From Ailurus styani (Eukaryota; Chordata; Mammalia; Carnivora; Ailuridae), in NCBI GenBank assembly GCA_002007465.1, contig LNAC01000689.1:608308-672307 (forward strand): 64,000 nt of DNA, in the 5' to 3' direction. Positions within the stretch are counted from its first letter, which is position 1, and the number at the start of each line of letters is the position of its first letter. Shown one piece after another: positions 39,521 to 51,500 of this stretch. Below the pieces are notes generated by a model. That model saw only the letters and a program-made list of their open reading frames with translations. It was not told where the DNA came from and searched no databases. The position numbers and the translations under genes are program-made.

Positions 39521-42500
39521 TTTGTAAAAAATTGATTTGACAGAGAGAGAGAGATCACAAGTAGGCAGAGAGGCAGAGGCAGGCAGAGAGAGGAGGAAGC
39601 AGTCTCCCCGCTGAGCAGGGAGCCCAATGCGGGCCTTGATCCCAGGACCCTGAGATCATGACCTGAGCTGAAGGCAGAGGTTTTAACCCACTGAGCCACC
39701 CAGGTGCCCTATTTATTTATTTTTAAAGATTTTATTTACTTATTTGTCAGAGAGAGACAGCACAAGCCGGGGGAGTAGCAGGCTCCCCACTGAGCAGGAG
39801 CCCGATGCAGGACTTGATCCCAGGGGTCTGGGATCATGACCTAAGCCAAAGGCAGACGCTTAATGGACTGAATCCAGAGCGAAATGAATTTTAGAATATT
39901 TTCACACACCCCCCCCCAAAAGCAAAAAACAAGTCTGTACCCATTAGCAGTCATTCCCCATTTCTCATACTTCTACCCCCTGACCCCTGGGCATCCACCA
40001 GCCTTCTGTCTGTCTCTATAGAATCATCTATTCTGGATTTCATGTAAATGGAATCCTACAATGTGTTGTTTTTTGTGATTTTCATTTAGCTTTTTTCAGG
40101 TTTCACCCATATTAAAGTGTGTCTTAGTGTTTCTCTCCAGTTAGCTGGGTAATATTTCATTATATGGAACAACAACATTCTGTTAATCTATTCGTTAATG
40201 GATATTGAGTTGTTTTCACTTTGTTATTATGGATATCGCAGCTATAAGCATTCATATATAGGCTTTTGGCTGGACATGTTTCATTTCCCTTGTGTATACC
40301 CAGGACTGGGATTTGGTCATGTGGTAGCTGTGTTAACCCTTTTGAAGAACTTTCGGACTGGTTTTCAGAGCATCATTTTACATCCCACTAGCAGTGGAGG
40401 AGGGTTTTAATTTCTTCATGTTCTGGCCAACACCTTTTTTAGTGCCCATCTCCCCAAACAAAAAACCAACAAAACATCTGTTTTATTCTTACCAAGTGGA
40501 TACCGTTCTTCTAAATATTCTTGTTGTAGGTGTTCATAAACACTTCTCTAATTGTATCGCAGAAGAGCATCACATCCAGTCCCGGAAATAACACTCTAAT
40601 CAAAGTTTACTGCATATACAACTTTTTCCCCTCCCCCCCAGCTTTGTTGGAATTAAATTGACACATTAAAATTGTGTAAGTTTATGGTGTACAATGGCCA
40701 ACCCTTGTTATTTTTTATTGTAGTCAGATAGTGGGTGGGTGTGAAGTGCTGTTTCATCATGGTTGTGATTTGTATTTTGCCGGTGGCCAGTGATGTGGAG
40801 CATCTTTTCATGTGGTATTGGCTATTTGGATATATTTTGGGAAGCAGTGTCTGCTCTGATCAGGTTTGCAAAATTTTTTTTCTTCTTCTGTGGGTTGCCT
40901 TTTTACTTTCCTCATGTTGTCCTTTGCAGGAAAAAAGTTTAAAAATAAATTTTGATGAAGTCCAGTGTGTCAATGTTTTCTGTTGTCACTTGTGCATTTT
41001 TGTAGTCCCAGTTGCAAGATCCATTCAGAGAGTCTAATTTCTCAGATGGATGGATCTTATAGCATCATAAGATTAATATGGCTATGATTACTGTGTGTTC
41101 GTATAGTAGTTTTATTTTTTATTCTTCACATTTTTTTTTTAAGATTTTATTTGTCAGTGAGAGAGTGCACAAGCAGGGGGAGCAGCAGGCAGAGGGAGAA
41201 GCAGGCTCTCCCCGCTGAGCAGAGAGCCCGATGTGAGACTCAATCCCAGAACCCTGGGATTACGACCCAAGCCGAAGGCAGATGCTTAACCAACTGAGCC
41301 ACCCGGGTGTCCCTCTTCTTAACATTTTTATGTATAAATTTCCTTCTGTTGATACTGCCCATGCTTCATTTTTTAAGAGTTACATCATGTTTTGTGGTTG
41401 TATTATAATTTACATAGTCATCCTCTTGCTTGTTTTTCAACTTCATGATTTAAATAGTGCTGGTTAGTAGCTATATCCAGCAACTTAAAAGTTACTTTGT
41501 TTTCTTTCCTTAGATAGGATTGACCTAAAGCAGTTGATGGCAAAGAAGATACAGTTGACAGCAGAGGCAGAGGTAAGTAACTTCCTATTCTGAAACAAGA
41601 ATGTAGAGTTAGGGTAAGGATTTTTTTTTTTTTAAGATTTTATTTATTTATTTGACACAGAGAGAGAGATTACAAGTAGGCAGAGAGGCAGGCAGAGAGA
41701 CAGGGAGAGAAGGAAGCAGGCTCCCTGCTGAGCAGAGAGCCCGATGCGGGCCTCGATCCCAGGACGCTGAGATCATGACCTGAGCCAAAAGCAGAGGCTT
41801 TATCCCACTGAGCAACTCAGGCGCCCTAGGGTAAGGAATTTTATTTAGTAAAATTTTTGATGTTCTATTGCTTAAAGAATAATTTACCTTTCTTATCAGT
41901 TGAAACACTGTTCTGACACTTTTGTCATCCTATACGTAAGAACCCGATTGCTTTTTTTCTCTCCCATTCCGCCCACCACTCTCAAATGTCTGGCTTGCTT
42001 TTATTTATTTATTTATTTATTTATAAAGATTTTATCTGCTTATTTGAGAGAGAGAGAGAGCGAGGGAGAACATGAACAGGGGGTAAGGCAGATGGAGACG
42101 GAGAAGCGGACTCCTGGCCAAGCAGGGAGCCCATACGTGGAGCCGATCCCAGGAACCTGGGATCATGACCTGAGTGGAAGGCAGGCACTTCACTGACTGA
42201 GCCATCCAAGTGCCCCTCATTATCTGGCTTTTACCAGCAGAACTTGATTTTAGTGAATCGTGATATAGTTGAATGTCTGTACAAGTGCTTTATAAAAGGT
42301 TCTATCACCACCTGTCTTGGTTCATAGTGAATAGTGGCTCAGCAGTAAATCTAAAAGTGGATTCCTATTGTTAGGGAGGACATGGCTTGAGCAGAAGTCT
42401 GGAGGTAGGAAACTTAGACTATCACTTGGAAATGTCACTTCAGTTGATGGGCATCTGTGCTCCTATTGGAGCATGACAGAAAGAAAAATACAGTTAGAAA

Positions 42501-45500
42501 ACTGGGGCTAGATTGTTAAGCATTTTTTTTCTCTGTCTTCATGCCTGTTCATAAAGCTCTTTGTCCTTGAAACTTTAACTTCCTGTTTCACTAGTCAAAA
42601 TACTGCATATCCTTCAAATTCTAGCTCAAATGCTGCTGCTTCTATAGTTTGCTAAATATCAGCTTGAAATGATGTCCTTCCTTCCTCCTTTATACTACTA
42701 ATCACCAAAATTCTTTTGGTGAACTTATAGGTGATTTGACTTAGGAATGTTTTAATTGGTAATTTGATACCTAATGAGATTGAACATCTTACCATTGTTT
42801 ATTGATTGGAATGTTTTTGAGGGAGATATGTATTAGGAAGACTGTTTTGATAGTGAAATTGAAGATAATGTATCGACTTCTGAGATGAGACAAGATAGGA
42901 AGCTGTTAAAATATTCTAGTATTCTAGACAGGGTAAACGGGCAGTGAGGAGAAGGGAACTACATTTAGAAGTCCTGTTATGGGCTAGGCTGTGTACTAGG
43001 TGCTTTACATACATAATTTTATTAAATTATCCCCTTTACAAGGGGAATCTCTAAGTGGTTACATTTCATTGTTTTTTTTATGGGTTGATATTTACTAATG
43101 TGAAAGGACCATTGAATTTGACAGGTATGTGAATATTGTTTGGAGCCATGAAATTTACTTGTTCTTCTCTTTTGTTGGTTTTTAGAAATAATTTTATTTG
43201 TTTTTTAGAGAGGAAGAGGGGTAAGGAGGTGCAGAGGGAAAAGGAGAGAAATAATCTTTTTTTTTTTAAGATATTATTTACTTATTTGACAGAGAGACAC
43301 AGCGAGAGAGGGAACACAAGCAGGGGGAGTGGGAGAGGGAGNGAATCTTTTTTTTTTTTTTTTAAGATATTATTTACTTATTTGACAGAGAGACACAGCG
43401 AGAGAGGGAACACANTAATCTTTTTTTTTTTAAGATATTATTTACTTATTTGACAGAGAGACACAGCGAGAGAGGGAACACAAGCAGGGGGAGTGGGAGA
43501 GGGAGAAGCAGGCTTCCCGTGGAGCAGGAAGCCCGATGCGGGGCTTAGTCTCAGGACCCTGGGATCATGACCTGAGCCGAAGGCAGACCCGTAATGATTG
43601 AGCCACCCAGGCGCCCAGGAAAGAGAATCTTAATCAGGCTCTGTGTTGGTGAAGACCTGAAGGTGAGGCTCGGTCTTAATACCGTAAGATCATGACTTGA
43701 GCTGAGATCAAGAGTTGGTTGCTTAACTGACTGAGCCACCCAGCTGCTCCTAGAAATAATTTTTAAAACAAATGAAAATAAAAAATCTTTTTAGTCATTG
43801 TAGTTTGGAGTCATGCTCGGACCCAGTTCTCACTCAACCACGTTGGACCATCTTCCCCTAATCTTTTTTTCTTTTTTTTTTCCCCCCCTAATCTTTAAGA
43901 TGAGAATATGGGACTAGCTACCTCCAGGGTTCTGTTCAGCTCCAGTAGTCTATGTCATTGCATAACTAGCCTAAACTTTTGCTCCTAATTCACTGTTTTC
44001 CAGTGTAAAGGAAATGGGTAATCTGTAGATTTTATTGGGCAACTCTTTCAGCTCCACAGAGCTGGAGTTGTCGGATAAATACACTATGCTTAGTTAAATT
44101 TGAATTTCAGATAGATAATTTTTTAGTCATCATGCAATATTTGAGACATAATTATACTAAAAAAGTCATTTGTTTATCAAATTCACTTTTAACTGGATGT
44201 CCTATATACTTATTTGTAAAATCTGGCAACCAACAAAGAACTTTCTTTTTTTTTTTTTTTTAAAGATTTTATTTATTTATTTGACACACAGAGAGAGATC
44301 NGACAAAGAACTTTCTTTTTTTCTTTTTCTTTTTTTTTTTTTTTAAAGATTTTATTTATTTATTTGACACACAGAGAGAGATCAGATCACAAGTAGGCAG
44401 AGAGGCAGGCAGAGAGAGAGGAGGAAGCAGGCTCCCCGCCGAGCAGGGAGCCCGATGCGGGCCTCGATCCCAGCCTCGATCCCAGCCTCGATCCCAGCCT
44501 CGATCCCAGGACCCTGAGATCATGACCTGAGCTGAAAGCAGAGGCTTTAACCCACTGAGCCACCCAGGCGCCCTAACAAAGAACTTTCTGAAAGTTGAGG
44601 TATACAGATAGAAGAGCTCATATTAAAGAAAGGTGTAAAAAGGTTGTCAAGTATTGAAACTCTAGTCTGAAGGGAAGACAAATGACAGAGAGGATGATGA
44701 AATTAGTGGGTTGAACTGATTGAATCTGTTAAAGTCACGCCTAGGTCCAAATGTTGTCTATCATAAAAAAAAAGTTTTAAGTACTGAATTAAAAAAAAAT
44801 GCAGTGCTGGTGGGATTATACAACATTATGTCATCCTTAGTCATGACCTTTTGAAATCCTTAGAATTGTGTTGTGACAAGACTTAAAAGCTCTTGGAACA
44901 GTCCAAGTTAGAGTCAAGTGATTAAATCCCAGCCAACTTACTGTTAATAGATAAATTAATTTTGTTTTAACATTGTGTTAATAAAACTATTTGGAACAAT
45001 TTCTTTGAGAGCTTGTTTGGAGGTTCTAGCAGGGGAGCGCAGCTACTTGTATACCCTTGACTGAAGAACGGTCCTCTCCTCTATCGGGGAAGGTCGTCCG
45101 GGGAAGGTCGTCCGGGGAAGGTCGTCCTCTTTGACCGAGTGCGCAGCTTCAGGAGGGATGCACATGGAGCGGTGAGGGAGGAAGGGGACACCCGCGTAGC
45201 CAGCCAGATCAACCCTGGCGGTCAATGGGGTGACAGATGTCGCAGCCAGATCGCCCTCACATCCTGGAACAATTTCTTTGGCTGCAAATAAAAGAAACCT
45301 ACTTATACTTCGGCTTATTTAAGTATAAAAGACAACGTATTTGAAATATACTAATTATCTCATAGAATCCCAGAAGTTGAACACTTAAGCTTTGCAAATG
45401 GAAAGGCTTTAGTAGCAAGAGTTCATGTATTTCTGAATTTTTCAGTTAATTAGATTTGCAGTCCCCTCTCAGAGTTTCAGATTTATGAGAGAGAGAGAGA

Positions 45501-48500
45501 GAGAGAGAATTGGGTTTTGGCCAAAAGGGCAGGGCCATATAGTACAGCCCTGACCTAACCATTGGGTTCCTGTCCTTACCTTTGAGGACAGTTTCTGAGA
45601 AAAGTGAATATGAGAAGAGTTAAAAGGAAGTGCCTTAATACTATGAATATTTGTAGAACTTTTATTCACACAACTTTATAGAGGGAATGCCAGGTCTAAT
45701 GTGAGGGGATGAAAAGTTACTTCCTATTTCTATTTCTTAAAAACACATATTTATTGCAACATGTTTCATTTCCTTCTGGTGTAGCATTTAAAATCCTGTT
45801 TGACACGTCAGTACCTTATGCTGTTGCCTAACTATTAAGTGAGCAAACTGTAATGAGTAAGGCTCAGATGGCATGTCTGCAAAAGAGGACTTCTCTTTAT
45901 GATTTATTGCTCATCCAAGTAACCTCTTCTAAAAAAGTGGTTGGATAGTGCCAATCTATTTGATTGTGGCTGGAGCAATAAGTCTAAGTTTTCTCTGCCC
46001 AGAAATTCTTTGGTTGTTATATATGTTGAGGTTAGGCTGTGCTGTAGTAGATTAAGATAAGATGAACACAGATAACTGTGGCTTAAGCAATAGATGTGTA
46101 TTGCCCTTCCATGTAAATGATCTAGAAGTAGGAGTTCTAGAATGGTTATAGTGACTCTGTGGTCCTCCCAGGATCCTGGTCCCTTCTACCGCTGTGCTTT
46201 ACATTTTGTAGGCTGTGACCTTCCTTTTCATCGTCCAGATGACTCCAGCCACTTCATCTGAGTTTCAGGGAGCAGAATTGAGTTAGGAAAACAAGTGGGT
46301 TAACAACTAACAGCCTCTACTGCAACTTGTCCATTCTCCTTTCCTCCCCTTGATCTTCTGGTTGAGTCTTCTTTTGGCTGGGTCCATGTGATTGTATCCT
46401 TCTGATACTTCCCTTTCTGCCTATTCCCATTTTGTTTAAATACATAGATGTATCAGTCTCTACTCTCCTTCGATGACCCTTGGGAAAATCAGTTACTGTT
46501 CTTTATGATTTCATCACTTACAAAATGCAGGAAGGTGCCTGCTGTATTGCCCTCTTAGGGATGTTGAGTAATCTAGCTCCACGAATACCCTACTTGGTTC
46601 CTTTGTCAGGCACTGTGTTAAGTGCTGGGATTCTGAAGAAGTCATGGTTTCTGTCCTCATGCTAGCTGAGAACATCATGTATAAAATGGATAAACAAGAG
46701 GAACAACAACTGAATTAAATACTTTAAAAATGTTCTTTGAAAGCTGAAAAGTGATGTCAGTGTAGGTTGGTATTTGTGATAAGAATTTACATAATTTTAG
46801 AGCTTTATTGAAGACCTTACAGGTGGTAGCTTCTCTATTTTACATTAATGAGAATCCAAAATATCTAAACTAGTCAGATGGTGACTCTGCATATCGCTGA
46901 TTGAGGGACATTTTGGTTTTGCCCCACCCCCAATATTTTGTTTCCCTTCTTCCATCGCACACACAGATTCATGTGGGTGATGCAGACACATGTTGGCTTG
47001 TACCGCGTAGGTATAATGGCAAAAATCGCATCCATTTATATGTTCGGTTATATATTTTTAGACATTATTTTTTGGGATTTTTTGTGTTAAAATATTTTTT
47101 GAAAATGTGATATAAGGGGCGCCTGGGTGGCTCAGCTGTTAAGCATCTGCCTTTAGCTCAGGTCATGATCCTGGGGTCCTGGGATCGAGCCCCACATCCG
47201 GCTCCCTGCTCGGCCGGAAGCCAGCTTCTCCGACTCTCTCACTCCCTCTACTTGTGTTCCCTCTCTTGCTGTGTCTCTCTCTGTCAAATAAATAAATAAA
47301 ATCTTAAAAAAAAAAAAAGAAAATGTGATATAAAATGATTTCACAGTCATTTGTGTGAATGTATCATTCATTAGTTACTAGGAATGTATTTTTACTACTC
47401 TCTGGTTTTCTAACGTTTAACAATGGCTGAGTGAAGGAGGTTGGTAAAGATGATGAGAAATGGAAGAATATATCAATCAGGTAAGATGGGGGAACTCCCT
47501 GAATAGATGAATGTGTTTCGGCTCAGTTTGAATTGATAATAATATGGTATCAGGAATATTGTAGTCTAACTTAGGTTGGGAGACAGCTCTGGATGTATTT
47601 TATTTTAAATAAAAAGGGATTATAATTTAGAGCTCTAATCTCATTAGTCATTGTCTATCTTGAACCTTTGGGTTCCAGTATTAAGGATTATATGCAATAG
47701 TTAACGCTCAAGACTTAGCTTCCAAACAAGTGTGTATTTTTTTTTTAATATGGAGAAGGAGTTTATTATAAATAGTGCACTATTTATGACTGTAAACCTC
47801 TTTTACATTGGTGCATTCAAATGAAGTGTTTGTGATAGGACTGATTTATTAGATTACCTACCATTTTCAGGCTACATGTACACTGTTGACTTTTTCTTTT
47901 TAGGTTTTATTTTTGGCTTATGGTACTAATCATATAGAAAATATTTTAGTTCAAGTACAGTGGAAAGCAGTATAATGTTATGTGAACTCGGAATCATATA
48001 GACTGGGGGTTCTCATCCTAGTTAGACAGCTTACAAATTCTGTGACCTTGGGCAAGTCACATTACTTGATTTGTTCGAGTTTGGCTCTCTCTTAGGTAGA
48101 ATAGGATAGGAATTACGTTGCCTACTTCACAAAGATTATTTTAGAACTGGAACTAATATGTAAAAGCCCCTAACAGAGTATCTGGTATTTAGCAGTCACA
48201 GACATCGAATAAATCCCAGGCATTACCAATAATGGCAGCAAGAGTGATTTGTAGTCCCTTTTCCTTCATAGCCTTTAGAGGGAAATCAGGGCTAGGGAGT
48301 TCTTTTACACAAGTACTTTATGCTTTGTGATAGACATTGAGTAAAGTCAGCAGTGGTTATGAGTAGGAGTTTCAGTGCCAGGGGTTGGTTTCAAAAGCTA
48401 TTTTGAAATACACTAATGTCTACAGTTTTGCCAGTTCCTTTGCTGAGAACTAGATGTACAGTGGTTAACAAAAAGACATGCTGTTTAAAGTCATGTGAGG

Positions 48501-51500
48501 GAGGGAGACATTAAGACATCAAGAAATAGAAATATATAGAATTTCAGATGGTATTAAGTACAGTGAAATAAATGAATAAGATGCAGTAGCTTTAGAGTGA
48601 ATTGTTAGGGGAAACCTCTCTTGAGTTAATTTAGTTTAAGGCCCAAACATTGTATTACCTGGTCTACTGTGTTACCTGTTTTGCCCCAAAAGGTCAGGTT
48701 TCTGGTTCCACACCACTGTGGGGTTAAAAGATTGTCTGTGTAAAGCCAGGCAGTGAGTCAGAGGAACAAGTAGTTAGTTCATGGCCTAGCAAGTAATAAT
48801 GACCTTGTGGAGTCAGAGTGTAATTTTTTACATACACTGTACTCAGTGTATGTTTTTACTTCGTGTTTCTCTGCCTTTTTTATTTTTTTTCATGCCTCTG
48901 TGCCTTTGAAAGGGTGATTTTATCTAATCATGAATGACCCTGCTCTTCTCTCATTCTAAGTAAGACTCGATTCAAGGTAACCTCTCCTTGGAAGGCTTTT
49001 TAGAAGAATTATCTATCTAAAATGCAGATCTGAGCATGTTCTGTGTTTAAAAACATCATTGGTTTCCAGTTGCCTTTTAGGAGAAAATGAAAAATTCTTA
49101 AAGTGGCCTAAAGGTCTGTCATGCTGTAGCCCATTTGCTTCTTCAGCCTCATCTCTGGTCAGTTGTATGTGCCTTCAGTAAGTGTTTGGACTGTAGGATC
49201 TTTGCTTCGTGGTGGCTGTTGTTAGATTATTAGAAGTTGTCCAGTTCAGCTGCTTATTTAAAAAATGGGGTTTCTTTCAGAGCAGAGAGGGGTAAGGGGA
49301 TGGGCAGAATGGGTGAAGGGGAGAGGGAGATAACGGACTTCCAGTTTATGGAATGAGTAATTCACAGGAATAAAAGGCATAGGGTAGGGAATATGGTCAG
49401 TGGCGTATCATAAAACTGTTGTATGGTAACAGATGGTAGCCACCCCTGTGAGGGCAGCATAACAGAGAGAGTTGTTGAGTCACTGTGTTGTACACCTGAA
49501 ACTAATGTGACATTATATGTGAACTATACTCAAATACAATTTTTTAAAAAAATATTTTATTTATTTGACAGAGAGAGATACAGTGAAAGAGGGAACACCA
49601 GCAGGGGGAGTGGGAAAGGGAGAAGCAGGCTTTCCTGCAGAGCAGGGAGCCTGATGCAGGGCTCAATCCCAGGACTCTGGGATCATGACCTGAACCGAAG
49701 GCAGATGCCCAATGACTGAGCCACCCAGGAGCCCTAAAATTTTTTTTTTTTTTTTTTTTAATGAGGTTTCTCAGTGCACCTGAGTGGCTCAGTCGGTTAA
49801 GTGTCTGCCTTCAACTCAGGTCATGATCCTGGAGTCCTGGGACTGTGTCTGGCTCCTGGCTCTGTGGGAAGCCTGCCCGTCTCCCGTCCCCCTGCTCGTT
49901 CTCTCTTTCTGTCTCTCTCTCTCAAATGAATAAATAAAGTCTTTTTAAAAAAAAAAAAAAAAGGTTTCTTGGGACACCTGGGTGGCTTAGTCAGTTCGGT
50001 GTCTGACTTGATTTTGGCTCGGGTCATGGTTTCAGGGTTGAGCGATAGAGCCCTGTGTCAGAGTTTTCTTTGAGCTCTAAAACATAGTGATTGAGCACCT
50101 GCTTTTCTAGATTCTAATTAACTGCCTGCCTCCTTCCTTTGGTCTTCCTTCTGTCCATCTGTCATCATGCTTGGACAATTACATAATCCATGGGCTGAAT
50201 GAAATTAATATTAATAGAGATGAGGTTGAGAAGATAAGCAAATTAGAAAGCGTGTAACACTCCAGTCTCCTTTTCAGGTTACTAGTAGCAGATTATTCAG
50301 ATTTATAATGATCACAGTGTGAAGTTCTGATTAATGACAGTTTCATATTAGGGAAGAACTCCGAAGGCAGAAGTGGAGCACTGTTTGTACTGTATTTTTC
50401 TTTTTCTTTTCTTTTCTTTTTTTTTTTGAGATTTTGTTTATTTATTTGACAGAGAGAGAGAGATTACAAGTAGGCAGAGAGGTAGGCAGAGAGAGAGAGA
50501 TTACAAGTAGGCAGAGAGGTAGGCAGAGAGAGAGGGGGAAGCAGGCTCCCTGCTGAGCAGAGAGCCCGATGTGGGACTTGATCCCAGTCCCCTGAGATCA
50601 TGACCTGAGCCAAAGGCAGAGGCTTAACCCACTGAGCCACCCAGGCGTCCCTGTACTGTATTTTTCTATATTTCCTCTTACACGGGGAGTGATAGCAACA
50701 AGCAGTCACTCTTTACTTTCATCAGTATTTAGATATGTGAAAGGAGAGGCTAAGGAAACTCGGTGCCCACAGCTGAGTTTTTCCTGTGTCCTGGTGGCAG
50801 CAGCTTCTGTGCACTTTAATTCCTTGGAAAAGGAGGAGAAATCTCAGCATTAAGAAATGAATATTAGGCATCTAGTTAGTCTCATGCAGTCTAATGTGGT
50901 AGATTTGAATTGTTACCTTTTAATAGTTCTATTGCAGTGACATGGGTGGAGTATTATGCTAAGCAAAATAAGTCAGTCAGAGAAAGGCTTTTCATTTATA
51001 TGGAATTTAAGAAACAAAACACATGAGCATAGAGGGAAAAAGAGAGAACCACTTCTCTTGCATCACAAGGGCACTTGTGATGAGCACCGGGTGTTGTGTG
51101 GAAATGTTGAATCATTATATTGTACACCTGAAACTGATATTACACTGTATGTTAACTAACTGGAATTTATTTATTTATTTTTAAAGATTTAATTTATTTA
51201 TTTGACAGAGAAAGCACAAGCAGGGGGAGTGGCAGAGGGAGAGGGAGCAGCAGACTCCCCTCTGAGCAGGGAGCCCAATGCGGGGCTCGACCCCAGGACC
51301 CTGGGATCATGACCTGAGCCAAAGGCAGATACTTAACCGACTGAGTCACTCAAGTGCCCCCACTAACTGGAATTTAAATAAAAAAATATATAAAAATAGT
51401 TATGGCATGATTTTTATTGTACCTTTTTTTTCCCCTTCATTAGTTAGCTCTGACTGGGTTGGAGGAACAGATAGCTGTAAGGTGATAACTATGTCAGGTA

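Larger units (their letters stand above)
12520..41513 (+). other. SOAT1 intron 2 (28,994 bp)
   Basis: The intron runs from donor GTGAGG to acceptor TTTCTTTCCTTAG. Besides the repeats listed, 14110-15590, 15800-16090, 29570-30100, 30310-30890, 31085-31850, 37600-38450 and 38860-39140 are AT-rich stretches without recognisable coding or RNA content. The part at 31380-31560 looks like an old interspersed repeat that I cannot name. Confidence 0.85.

Noticed and set aside
45007..45264. Functional 7SK gene
   Set aside because: The 3' end is missing, target duplications flank it directly and no snRNA promoter elements are seen upstream.
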